Shown in pieces: positions 11,139-22,000 of a stretch of 64,000 bases of DNA. The notes under the pieces are model-generated. The model saw only the letters and a list, made by a program, of their open reading frames with translations. It was not told where the DNA came from and did no database searches. The translations under genes were made by a program, and so were the position numbers. The first letter of the stretch is position 1; each line of letters begins with the position of its first letter. This DNA comes from Macrostomum hystrix (lineage: Eukaryota > Platyhelminthes > Macrostomidae): NCBI GenBank assembly GCA_950097015.1, contig CATNEN010000025.1, positions 2,904,001 through 2,968,000 on the forward strand. Direction: 5' to 3'.

Positions 11139-12912
11139 GCTATAAAAAGCTGTAAATTCAGCTGCTAAAAAGTATATACTAGACGAATTAAAAGTATTTC
11201 TGCTCCCCGAAGGGGGGCATAACTTGCTAGTCAAATGTTCTATTGAGCGTTCACGTGTTTTACAAAGGGTTTAAAAATTTACCAAGCGCTTAACGTTTTA
11301 CCTAGCGTTCAAACTTTATCAGTCTTATCACAATCAGTGCCTTTATGACAAGATTGGAATAGAGAAACATGAGCCGAAGCGAAATCTTCAGACTGTCGAG
11401 GTTTTGACCAGTCAACAAGCGCATTCAGAACACCTTTGAGTCCGGACGCAAGCATATTTCAGTCGATAAATATAATCATTGAGATCTGTTTATAAGAGTG
11501 TCTTTACCACTGCCAGGTTTTACTATAATATGAGTATTAATAGCTCTTTAATAAATTTACTAAATTCATTCGTTGCCTCAAGGGAGTCGACTTTCTTGAC
11601 CAGGCGAAGCGAAAATGTTAATCTGGCACGCGCGATACAGAAACGCCACTACGCCTCAAGAATCGCACATCGATAAAATTGATTCTGAAGCCGCAGTCCA
11701 ATTGATTATTGCTTGGACTGGCACAGCTAGCGGGCTATTCTAGCTGCTGTTTAAAGTGCAAGTGCGCTCCCACAAATTAAAAAATATAAATATAAAAATG
11801 TAAAACAACACACTTCACACTACATTTTTATTGAATATAATGCTTCCCAGATAATCTATTGGCAATAAAATAAGTCTAAGTCGATTATAATTTCTACCGG
11901 AAGCGCATGAATAAAATCACATAATGCCTTCAAGCTACAAAAGTAATAAATAGATAAATGTTACTATATACTTTACAAGGCAACCCGATAATAAGAAAAT
12001 GTGTAGTTCAGTGACTGCAGCCTCGGACACAAAATCGAAAGGCTCGGAGCTCCAATTTTAGGTCGTTAACCCAGCTGTGAAATTGGTACCTGACTAAACA
12101 GCTGTAACTTGTGATTCGGTGTTACTTTGCTATGTATATTTTATGTGCAATACCAAAAATATTACTCTATTTATTGGTTTTTCGATTGACTTGACTGATT
12201 CGTAAAAAATATGTAACAGAAGATGTGGCCCGAAAATTGTCATCAAACGGATTTTAAATGTACATTTACTCTGCTTAATACCTAGCATCAGGTTGATAAA
12301 GGCTTACAGTCAAGCTGAAATCGATTCTAATCTTAAATCCGATCTAAATAATCCGTCAAGACCTTGTAGAAACCAGTTTCAATCAAATCAACAAAGAATT
12401 CCCATTTCTAAGCTAGACAATCAGTTTGGCAGCCTAAAGTCGCATCGGTTTAACCTACATTTCCGTTTTCTAGTGTAAGAGTCTCGTGACACGCACAAGA
12501 GACAGGGCGGAATTGCCTACTTGCTGGTTGGGGGTCGGCTCTCGCGAAATATTGCGCCACAGCCCCCAGGAAACATGATGGCTATTATTTGTTAGTGTAA
12601 AAAGCGAATATAAATATGAACCAGTGACTGCCAAGAAAAACTGCAAATCAAGCTAAAACTTCCTATATTACTCATAAAAGTAAATATGATAGAAATTGAA
12701 ATCTTCACTATTGTAAAAAATTATAGAAAAACTGTGAATATATCAAAATCTTGAGACTCGTTGGCGAGATTCTAGCAATAAAAAAATTGACAGCACCAAA
12801 TCATCAATATTGATGAATAAGAAAAAATGACAAAGACGGTGACAATAAAAAAGAATGAAATAACTGACAAAAACGTCACTCCTCGATACCTTATTGGACA
12901 GCAGCAACCAGT
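11139..12912. other. Non-coding flank between satellites and the sorting nexin 3' end
   Basis: No supported gene; the open frames at 11479-11676 and 12293-12478 have no domain. Two adjacent perfect hairpins lie at 11694-11746. The part nearest 12912 would be the 3' untranslated region of the sorting nexin, which reads toward lower coordinates. TTTATT near 12166 would be AATAAA on -, but it is about 750 bases from the stop. Confidence 0.4.
11694..11746. other. Two consecutive perfect hairpins
   Basis: CAGTCCAA (11694-11701) pairs with TTGGACTG (11713-11720) around an 11-base loop. CAGCTAG (11724-11730) pairs with CTAGCTG (11740-11746) around a 9-base loop. The two stems are three bases apart. 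Function unknown; possibly a structured RNA end or a transposon terminus. Confidence 0.45.
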
Positions 12913-15776
12913 TTAGCAGTCAGCAGCACTGTCTCGCGCTGTCACCGGCGTCGCTTCATTGTCGACAGCGAGAAAAGCTGCCGTCTCCGACGCAGCCGCC
13001 TCCCAGCCAATCAGAGCGCGCCTAGCCGCCTCCGCCTGACGACGCAGGCAGGTGGCCACAGCGGCTCGCAGCTCCTGATAGCAGCGCCGGTCCGAGCGAA
13101 GCAGCTCCCGTTTGGCGGCTTGCGACACGGCCTCGAATGCGAGCTGGCGACGTTCGACTTCGTCTTCGAGAGCCTCAAGCTCGGCCGGCTGGGGACCGCT
13201 AGCCGATCGGCCGGAGATCTGAGCTCGAACCCGGGCCTCCCGACGCTTGTTCAGGGCCATCTCGGCTTCCGCCAGGGCTCGCCGCGAGCGCGCTCGCTCA
13301 GTGAGACAGTCGCGCTGGCCAGACAGGCCGCTGCAGAGATCGTCCAGCAGATCGCAGAGTTCCAGCTCTTCCGCTTCCGCCTGGGAATGCTGCATCGATT
13401 GGAACGGTTGGGCGCAGCAGGTCAAGGTCTAGCTCTGGGCATCTGGGAGTCGACGGTCTAGCTCTGGGGATCTGGGAGTCGAAGGTCTAGCTCTGGGGAT
13501 CTGGGAGTTAAAGGTCTAGCTCTGGGGATCTGGGAGTTAAATGTCTAGCTTTGGGGATCTGGGAGTTAAAGGTCTAGCTCTGGGGATCTGGGAGTTAAAG
13601 GTCTAGCTTTGGGGATCTGGGAGTTAAAGGTCTAGCTTTGGGGATCTGGGAGTTAAAGGTTTAGCTTTGGGGATCTGGGAGTTGAAGGTCTAGCTTTGAG
13701 GGTCTGGGAGTTGAAGGTTTAGTTTTGGGGATCTGGGAGTTGAAAGTCTAGATGTGAGGATCTGGGAGTTGAAAGTCTAGCTTTGAGGATCTGGGAGTTG
13801 AAAGTCTAGATGTGAGGATCTGGGAGTTGAAAGTCTAGCTTTGAGGATCTGGGAGTTGAAAGTCTAGATGTGAGGATCTGGGAGTTGAAAGTCTAGATGT
13901 GAGGGTCTGGGAGTTGAAGGTTTAGCTGTGTTTTAGCATCTAAGAACGCACCAAGATAACTTAGGCCAAATGTAATTACCTGGAACTGACACAAGCCGGC
14001 CAGGGTCTCTGACATGCGATTTAGAGCCAAGCCAAGCCCAGCATCTGGCTGCGCCGCGGCCAATCGGTTGAGATTCTCGGCCAGCCGGCTATTCTGGCCG
14101 GCGTAGGCGCGCCTCTGTCCGGCCACGGAGTCGAGACAGGCGCGCAGCCGGCCAAAGCGACCAGCGGCGTCGTCTAATTCGTCGTAGCGATCGGCGAACC
14201 ACTGTTGAAATGAAATACAACAGTTATGAAATATGAAAGAAATTTTACAACTATTTGAACTGAAACATTAGGGAATTAAGAGTCTTGCTCAAGGACACGA
14301 TATTTCTTGGGTTGAGAAATCATGTATTTTAAAAGTACATTTTGAAGCAAAAACACAAGAATTCTATTACATAACTGCTTCCATACTAATGAGGAAAATA
14401 AATTTATTGCATTTAATAAATAACTGAAAATAAATAACACCTGTACAGACAGTCTGACGGGCCCAGAGCGTTAGAAATGCAACTGAGCCCTTGCTCGTGT
14501 CTGCTAATAGATATACTGTAGCGCCCAGCCAATCAGCAAGCCCGAGCAGTGATATGAATTTATCGATTGATTTCATCCTCAAACAGATAAGAATGGCCAA
14601 TAAAACTAGATTCCCACTGTAGCCATCTGTTCGAATGGTTGACGCAAAAAACTGACACGTTAACCTAGAGAACAGAAAGCAAGCCGGAGCGCCATTCTCG
14701 CCTGCTTGAATTGATTCACTGTCGAGCTAGGTTCACGGGCGGCTGGTTCAAACCCGCAGATTTTATAATTTGCTAGAGAAACTGTCTATTTTCGCATTTC
14801 CTCACAACAGCAGTGCTTGCCTTTTACTCTGTGGCTTCTTACGGTATGAAGTTATTGCGAGGTTTATTGGCAATATAATCAAGCTCACCTAACTTTGAAA
14901 GTTCGGGATAATACTGCAATCCCAACACATTTCCCACAGGATTTAACAATCATTCATGCTTACTAATCGCGCAGCCAGTAATCTCTATCTAAATTAAAAA
15001 AAAAGACACAGTGCTCAGGTAAACGCCTCGTCAACTAATTAGTACCTATAACCTAGTCTTCAGACGATTACTTCGCGACGCACCTCGTCTGTTTCCTCGT
15101 CCGCCGCAGCAGCCGCAGCGCCGCCCAAGGCAGCCATCGAGTCGCCAATGGACGCAGCCAAGGCTCGCACGGCTCCGACGCCGGTAGCAGGCGGCGTTGG
15201 CGCTTCGCGTCCCTCCAAGAAGTCAAGCAGCTCCCGGCTGTTCTTCAGATCGGGATGCTCGACGCATCGCTCTAGAAATCTGGCCAGCCGAGCCCGGCGA
15301 CGATCGGCGAAGCTTACGGTGTGCTGTACAGCCGTAGACTGAGCCGACGCGTTGCTGGCACCGTCGTTGGAGCTGAAAATGCGGGCCCGGGCGGCCTCGG
15401 TCAATGGTCGATCCGGCGGTCGGGCCGGCAGCACGACGCAAAATTTGGCGTAGCCGTCGCGTAGGCGACCCCAGAGATTGACAAAGTCAACAAAACGGCG
15501 ATCAACTGAACCTTCCGTATTGGCGAACTGGGGCAGATTAGTGCGATAGGCGACAGTGTATACTGCCTGGGTCACGTGGCCACCAGCGGGAACCACACCT
15601 GGTCCAATCTGGACTGAGAGAAATTGCTGTGCCGCAGCATTTGTATCAGGTGAGGTGGCAGGCGATGAAGCCACCATGCGGTGCTTCTCCAGTTGCAGAG
15701 TTGGTGGCTGGTGTTTCTCAGCAGAATTTTTTGCGTCATTAGCAACTGGAGCTGGGGTGCTTGATGCATCAGACAT
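12913..15776 (-). CDS. Sorting nexin 1/2-like (PX-BAR) protein, about 467 aa, three exons
   Basis: Membrane-bending SNX-BAR protein of the Vps5/SNX1/SNX2 type, expected on early endosomes binding phosphatidylinositol 3-phosphate and working with retromer in cargo recycling. Exon 1 runs 15776 to 15072 (ATG, MSDASSTPAP). Exon 2 runs 14201-13980 and exon 3 13389-12913 (TAA). All junctions are phase 0. PX domain about residues 52-189, with the lipid-binding signature RRFVDF at 93-98, a proline-rich loop (LPARPPDRPL) and RRRARLARFLERCVEHPDL. Exon 2 opens WFADRYDELDD, where SNX1/2 have a WFEEK motif beginning the BAR domain. Exon 3 holds the LCDLLDDL and ALNKRREARVRA helices, ending GWEAAASETAAFL. 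Length is slightly below the usual 520 because the N-terminal region is short. Intron 2 is nearly all minisatellite. The exon 1 donor could instead be at 15084 (GAG|GTGCGT), dropping four residues. Which of SNX1 and SNX2 it matches is not resolved. Confidence 0.85.
13426..13930 (+). repeat. 29-bp minisatellite filling sorting nexin intron 2
   Basis: About 17 copies of a 29-bp unit, GGTCTAGCTTTGGGGATC followed by TGGGAGTTAAA. It drifts from a GAGTTAAA form to a GAGTTGAAAGTCTAGATGTG form along its length. It occupies about 505 of the 590 bases between exon 3 (acceptor at 13389/13390) and exon 2 (donor at 13980/13979), leaving about 35-50 bases at each splice site. The same family recurs at 19247-20090. 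Confidence 0.95.
14703..14757 (+). mobile_element. tRNA-derived SINE head in sorting nexin intron 1, degenerate
   Basis: TGCTTGAATTGATTCACTG has an A-box-like core, and GGTTCAAACCC starting at 14745 is a good B box, 42 bases apart. It lies in intron 1 (14202-15071), antisense to the gene. The stems pair only partly, so it is not a functional tRNA. Confidence 0.35.
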
Positions 15777-18700
15777 GTTTCAAGGAACTGCAAGTTTTTC
15801 AAAGACAATTTTTGTACTGTCCTAACTAAATAAAGCAGATGTTTTTTTCTAGTCAGCTTGTGCTATTTATTTCCGCAAGGGCCAGCTTCCAAGGCACAGT
15901 TAAAGTGTATTGCACCACCTGATAATGAAAAATTCTGGGCACATGTACACCCCTGTAAGTGTGAACCTGCTTTAGTATCAATTTATATGTCAACAGGAGT
16001 CAGCAGAATGGGCAGAATTGTGTTACTGCTGGCTGCAGGTTCAATGCCACAAAAACATTATATTATGAAGTGTGCTTAACATTTATTTTAAACCATAATA
16101 CTTGAAAATCAAAAGAAAGGACAAGCTACTATCATAAAAGTCAGTATTTCTCCATTGTCTTATGAATCAATGTTTTAAATAGATTGGAAGCTTTGAAAAA
16201 ACTAAAAATAAAGATTCTAATATATCCAGACCTTATGAATTGATAGTAAATGACACAAAATATCTTACTAGCTAACACATGTATGATACATATATACTGA
16301 CTATACCACTCAGATACTATCAATCTTAATATAGCAAAAATTAGAATTGTAAATAACACAAACTGTCAATTCTGCTCAGTTAAATTTTTTAGTTCTATTT
16401 TATGTTATAGTCAAGTGCTTCAACAGGTAACACTAAGATAAATTTTATTAACTTTCCTTTAAAATTCATATCATATCTATTCATATCTAGATTCATAAAT
16501 GTGTAAACCTTTAAGATTTCACATGATTTGGCTAATCAGTAATTATTTAAGAGATAATTTGTCTCCATATTCACTTTTTATATCAACTACACTACATAGT
16601 TAGCAAAAAATACAAATTTCTAGTTTTATTAAATTTCTTATGTCTTGTATAAGCAGTGCCTAATTAAACTAACAAACAGTAGAAAAGTATAATTTTTTGT
16701 ATACATTATGCTTTTTATTTTATTCTTGACCATGATCCCAGTTCTTAGCTTTGCTATGAATAGAGTAGTAGGTAACTTTATAAAAAAACTAATTGTTAAA
16801 GAAAACCTTCAAAATTGGTCACAGACCAGTTACTAAAGAACTCTACAGCTAAAAAATAATGTTTGATAGAATTAAAATCTATATATTGTTACAATTTAGA
16901 TTGAGCATTTTTGTAACTGTTCATTGAAAAAAATAATATAATGAATTAAAAAAAACAAATGTGTAACTGGTTTAATAGTTATAAATTAAATAAAGTATCT
17001 ATACAGAGTATTACAATGTCATATTATTAAAGTAGGGTGTTTTTTAAACTTGCCTTTTGCCAAAAAAAACATTTCAAATATATTTACTGTAATGTATATC
17101 TTCAAATATATAGGCCTACAGTTTAAATCAAATATATAAATCCTCCTATATAAAAGTAGGAGTCTTCTTAGTAAGGAAATCAACTTTCCAATGTGGCATA
17201 AAAAATTAAAATATAGTTGCACTGTTGGGCTAAACAGTAAAGTGATATTGAAAAGGTCTTCCAACCTGTTCTATTTTCTGTTCAAGATTGAGGTTGTGAC
17301 CCTCCAGTCCAGGAGAGCCCTGAAGACTGAGAGTGAGATATTGGTGAAAGCCTTAGAAGGAGACCATTTGGCAATATTCTACTTCCGTTCGTTATATTAT
17401 TTCTCCTCAAATAGCTTTGATCATTTGTGCTTAAGAGTCACTACCATTAGAGTAGTAAGCCCGAGGAGATAAGAATCGTGGAGATTAAAAGTTAAAACAG
17501 CCCATTTCAGGGCCACCTGCTTGAGGCATAGGGAAATACATGCAGAACTAAGAGAGGAAGAAGGAATAAGATCCACCTGACTGATATGCTAGACCAATAG
17601 AAATAAAGATAGAGTGATAAGCCCTGTTACATTATATAATGTCATAATGTTAGGCCAATAAATGGAACTACATCATAGCCCATGGTCACTTTAAGCTCGA
17701 CTTGACAAAATTATTTTTTGAGGCAAAAATATTTTATTTTTACTTAACTTTTTACTAGATTATTTTGTCATTTATACCGTATTTATGTATTTCTCATTAA
17801 TGTATAAGGTCAGTTTACTAGAAAAAATGTTACCAGAGATGCTTGTCTTGGCTTCAATCGTGCCAATTACTTACCTAGGATAAACACGCACATATAACCC
17901 TAGTGAAACAAGATACTGACTTGCTTACTTTTCGTATGTATGTTTCCGGATTGCAAACAGATGCTCACAAAAAGTTGAATTTTACCGAGCAGTAAACCTT
18001 AACAAATAAATATTGTCTAAAAGTGAAGCATTCATATTTTTTATTTAATTTAAAGCATTTTTATTATATGTCTTTTTTATTTGCCTTTGAATTGGCAGAC
18101 CATTTCCATTTCGTGTGATCCGTTTTAAAAATTGCGTTTTTGGGTCAGTGTTATTATAATTCATGTGTACTATAAATTCTGTTTTAACTTTTTTCTGCTG
18201 GAATTTATTATTGTCTTGCTAATAGTAAGAAAAAAAATTTAATGTCTACTTTTTTTGTGCACCTTTTTGATTAATCATTAAAACTTTATTATTACCATTG
18301 AATGGAAAAGGAGAACTGACTCCCAAGAAAATATTCATGAATTAACAAGCACTCACACGTCTCCGCAAAATAATCTGAAAAAATTAATTAATTTTATTGT
18401 TAAAATTGAAATGACCTTGCTTTTTTTGTCTGTTGTGCAAGAAAAAGTAGATTGTACGAGTAATATATGCCTTGTTGAAGATGGCTATATAATTCTATGA
18501 GCTATGCACAGAGCGGCCACACAATCATGTACATTTCTGGCTAAATTTGCGCAGCATAGGTCGGCTGAAAAAAACATAATAGAGCGTGCATAGTACTGGA
18601 AAGCGATTTCCCTCTAACCCTGTATTCATATATAGCCTTGGGTGTATAACCAACCAATGCATGCATTCACAATTGCGCGGCAATCTCTCTCTCCCTAGTT

Positions 18701-19246
18701 TTTTATTCGTTGGTCCGCAGTCATTTAAGTATGTTCAGTCCTCCTTAGGAGGTGTCTTCTTCACAGAGGCCCGCGTTCTTTCTCCCCCAAGGCCAGGCAC
18801 ATGCACGAGCGCCGTGCTAGCGAATAGAGACAAGTCCATTGACAGAGTGCACACCCGAGCACCACTCGACTTTACGAGCGTAGTTGCTTTTTTCTTGCCC
18901 GAGTTGGTAACCGAAAGGGCAAAAGGCTACAGTTTTAAAAGTACGAGCTGGGATTTAAGAAAAAAATTCGTTGCAGTCGAATTGGAGACTGTGCTAGTTG
19001 ATTAAAGTGGTTTGGCAGAGACTGCCGATGCTTTAGATCATTAGCAACCCACGGCATTTTTCCGGTAGCGAAAAAAGCGTCGTCAATTATAGACAGGTAC
19101 TATAATATTTTCTTTTTGTTTCTCTAAAATTTCTATAAATTTCGAGTTTATATCTAGGATTTTTACATCAAGGAGCTGAAAGTCTCAATTTTAATATCAG
19201 TTTCCTATAATGGTCTAGCATTAAGGATTTGGTAATTATAATATAA
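15777..19246. other. AT-rich intergenic region, no gene supported
   Basis: About 3.5 kb upstream of the sorting nexin start. Most of it is strongly AT-rich with stops in all frames. The longest frame, 18586-19005 on + (139 codons), begins in the only GC-richer patch, but its product has no recognisable motif or neighbouring exon. The sorting nexin promoter should lie just above 15776; no TATA box is evident. CTTGCAG on - just upstream of the ATG could be a splice (or trans-splice) acceptor. Confidence 0.4.
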
Positions 19247-20090
19247 GTTGAAGGTCTAGCTTTGGGGATCTGGGAGTTGAAGTTCTATAGCTTTGAGGGT
19301 CTGGGAGTTGAAGGCTTAGCTTTGAGGGTCTGAGAGTTGAAGTTCTAGCTTTGAGGGTCTGAGAGTTGAAGGTTTAGCTTTGAGTGTCTGGGAGTTGAAG
19401 TTCTAGCTTTGAGGGTCTGGGAGTTGAAGGTTCAGCTTTGAGGGTCTGGGAGTTGAAGGTCTAGCTTTGAGGGTCTGAGAGTTGAAGGTTTAGCTTTGAG
19501 TGTCTGGGAGTTGAAGGTCTAGCTTTGAGGGTCTGAGAGTTGAAGGTTTAGCTTTGAGTGTCTGGGAGTTGAAGTTCTAGCTTTGAGGGTCTGAGAGTTG
19601 AAGGTTTAGCTTTGAGGGTCTGGGAGTTGAAGGTTTAGCTTTGAGGGTCTGAGAGTTGAAGGTTTAGCTTTGAGGGTCTGAGAGTTGAAGGTTTAGCTTT
19701 GAGGGTCTGGGAGTTGAAGGTTTAGCTTTGAGGGTCTGAGAGTTGAAGGTTTAGCTTTGAGGGCCTGGGAGTTGAAGGTCTAGCTTTGAGGATCTAGGAG
19801 TTGAAGGTCTAGCTTTGAGGGTCTGGGAGTTGAAGGTCTAGCTTTGAGGATCTAGGAGTTGAAGGTCTAGCTTTGCTTTGGGGATCTGGGAGTTGAAGTT
19901 CTAGTTTTGAGGGTCTGGGAGTTGAAGGCTTAGCTTTGAGGGTCTGGGAGTTGAAGGCTTAGCTTTGAGGGTCTGGGAGTTGAAGGCTTAGCTTTGAGGG
20001 TCTGGGAGTTAAAGGCTTAGCTTTGAGGGTCTGGGAGTTAAAGGCTTAGCTTTGAGGGTCTGGGAGTTGAAGGTCTAGATTCATCTTAGC
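19247..20090 (+). repeat. 29-bp minisatellite, second locus
   Basis: About 29 copies of the family seen in the sorting nexin intron, here mainly GGTTTAGCTTTGAGGGTC followed by TGGGAGTTGAA, in the same orientation. A few units are irregular, for example a duplicated CTTTG near 19871 and an insertion near 19285. Separation from the intron copy is about 5.3 kb. Confidence 0.95.
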
Positions 20091-20183
20091 ACTTTTTTAG
20101 TGCAGTAAAAGGCTGCTGAATTTTTTCTGACTTCTTAGAAATTCAGTCTGTTTTTTTGCAGCACCTCTCGAAATCACACATAA

Positions 20184-20223
<40 letters not shown>

Positions 20224-20551
20224 TCAAATCTATTTTCGGTCTGTGAATGTACTCAACGAGACCTCAACGAGATGAGATGACGCCTGAGGTATCTTAATCC
20301 TAATATCTATTGACAGCTCTAAGTACATATATGAGCACTTCATCTATACATATGGGATATTTTTATATCTTCATCGGCAATGCTACTCGTGCCTATAGAA
20401 GGTTATAAATTGAATGCTATAGTTATATGCTAGAACAATAATATTTGCATGGGCTGTGTTTTCACTGTCGCATTATCATTTTGGCGACTGCATGCTGTCG
20501 ACCAGCAGCCATCGAGAGAAAAGGTAATTCTGCCCTTCCGCTTTCCCAAAG
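20091..20551. other. Short intergenic stretch with a CA microsatellite
   Basis: No gene seen. Holds the (AC)n tract at 20186-20221 and a GC-richer patch near 20450-20530 with no supported frame. Confidence 0.4.
20186..20221 (+). repeat. (AC)18 microsatellite
   Basis: Uninterrupted dinucleotide tract. Confidence 0.97.
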
Positions 20552-21406
20552 CACACACACACACAGAACAGACAGACAGACTCTCAGGACAGACAGAACT
20601 TCAGGACAGAACAGGCAGACACACAGAACAGACAGACACACAGAACAGACAGAACTTCAGGACAGAACAGACAGACACACAGAACAGACAGAACTTCAGG
20701 ACAGAACAGACAGACACACAGAACAGACAGAACTTCAGGACAGAACAGACAGACACACAGAACAGACAGAACTTCAGGACAGAACAGACAGACACACAGA
20801 ACAGACAGAACTTCAGGACAGAACAGGCAGACAAACAGAACTGACAGACACACGGAACAAACAGAACTTCAGGACAGAACAGGCAGACACACAGAACAGA
20901 CAGACACACAGAACAGACAGAACTTCAGGACAGAACAGACAGACACACAGAACAGACAGAACTTCAAGACAGAACAGGCAGACACACAGAACAGACAGAC
21001 ACATGGAACAAACAGAACTTCAGGACAGAAGAGACAGACACACAGAACAGACAGAACTTCAGGACAGAACAGGCAGACACACAGAACAGGCAGACACACA
21101 GACAGACAGACACACAGAACAGACAGAACTTCAGGACAGAAGAGACAGACACACAGAACAGACAGAACTTCAGGACAGAACAGGCAGACACCCAGAACAG
21201 ACAGACACGCAGAACAGTCAGAACTTCAGGCGGAACAGAAAGACACACAGAGCAGTCAGAACTTCAGGCGGAACAGACAGACACACAGAACAGACAGAAC
21301 TTCAGGACAGAATAGGCAGACACACAGAACAGATAGACACGCAGAACAGTCAGAACTTTAGGACAGAACAGGCAGACACCTAGAACAGACAGACACAGAA
21401 CAGAAC
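20552..21406 (+). repeat. 39-bp minisatellite (ACTTCAGGACAGAACAGACA...)
   Basis: Tandem 39-bp units built from ACTTCAGGACAGAACAG and smaller ACAGAACAGACAGACAC submodules, with shorter 13- and 26-bp-like intermediates. The unit is divisible by three, so a 312-codon frame (RTSGQNRQTHRTD repeats) opens on + and cysteine-rich frames on -. The frames consist almost entirely of repeat and are not called as genes. Confidence 0.95.
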
Positions 21407-21489
21407 AATCTCACTGTAGTTTTGGCGGTTGGTCGTTAAAAACCGAAATTTCAAGACAAAGCCTGCAAGCTGAAATGTGGCCTCGCCGC

Positions 21490-21543
21490 GGATTCGGGCT
21501 CAGGGACCTTGGTGCGAGAATAGGACGTGCTACAGCTGGGCCA
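21490..21543 (-). mobile_element. tRNA-derived SINE head on -, degenerate
   Basis: Reading the - strand, TGGCCCAGCTGTAGCACG (21543-21526) is close to a tRNA A box and GAGCCCGAATCC (21501-21490) to a B box, with starts 42 bases apart. Acceptor and T stems do not pair, so a SINE or pseudo-tRNA is preferred to a tRNA gene. It begins about 85 bases beyond the 39-bp array. Confidence 0.4.
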
Positions 21544-22000
21544 ATCTCACCCTGAATATCTATTGGCTATAGCCTTATATAAAATCCAATATCATGTAAA
21601 AGGCAAGTCGAAAATGATAGGAGCTAAAAATAAACCTGCAGGATGCACTTTTGCACACTCCTCTCTCATCCTGCATGCTGCACAGTCCGCAGCTGCTTGT
21701 CGCCATGTTTTATCCTATTTTCTCTCTCACTTCCTTTCCCAATCAGGGCTCATAGCTGCAATTCCCCATCTTCAACTTTACCACCCATTTCCTACAGAAC
21801 AGTACTCTCGGATCGCTATTAGATATAATCTGTTTTACTCTTTGTGGTTCATATACAATATGTATAATTTGTTGTGTAAAAATTGTTTCGATTGCTCGCA
21901 TATGAAATTTTGATTTGGCCTTCAAGACATCGTCAAATTGAGTAACAAATTTCTTTTGCATTCTGCTTTTACTTCTTCGAGAAATACTTCACGAGAAATA
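21544..22000. other. Non-coding stretch before the mariner
   Basis: A 128-codon frame at 21527-21913 has no recognisable feature. Immediately before the transposon, CGAGAAATACTTC occurs twice in tandem (about 21978-22004). Confidence 0.35.

Noticed and set aside
10706-11155. 149-codon frame MAKPEFESW...
   Set aside because: It reads from the last 23-bp units straight into the 18-bp array and ends just after it; pure repeat translation.
12510-12575. G-rich/C-rich hairpin (TGGGGG ... CCCCCA)
   Set aside because: Only a 6-bp stem around a long loop with a weak inner stem; not enough to call a structured RNA.
13120-15825. Long frames on + opposite the sorting nexin exons
   Set aside because: These are shadows of the GC-rich - strand exons, whose products carry the conserved PX and BAR motifs.
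18586-19005. 139-codon frame in a GC-richer patch
   Set aside because: No recognisable motif, no matching exon nearby and no family resemblance. It could be a small unknown gene, but I cannot support it.
20445-21383. 312-codon frame with THRTDRTSGQNRQ repeats
   Set aside because: The 39-bp array has a length divisible by three; only the first 30 or so codons are unique and they show no domain.
21481-21550. Functional tRNA gene on -
   Set aside because: The A and B boxes are there, but acceptor and T stems do not pair and no anticodon arm is clear.
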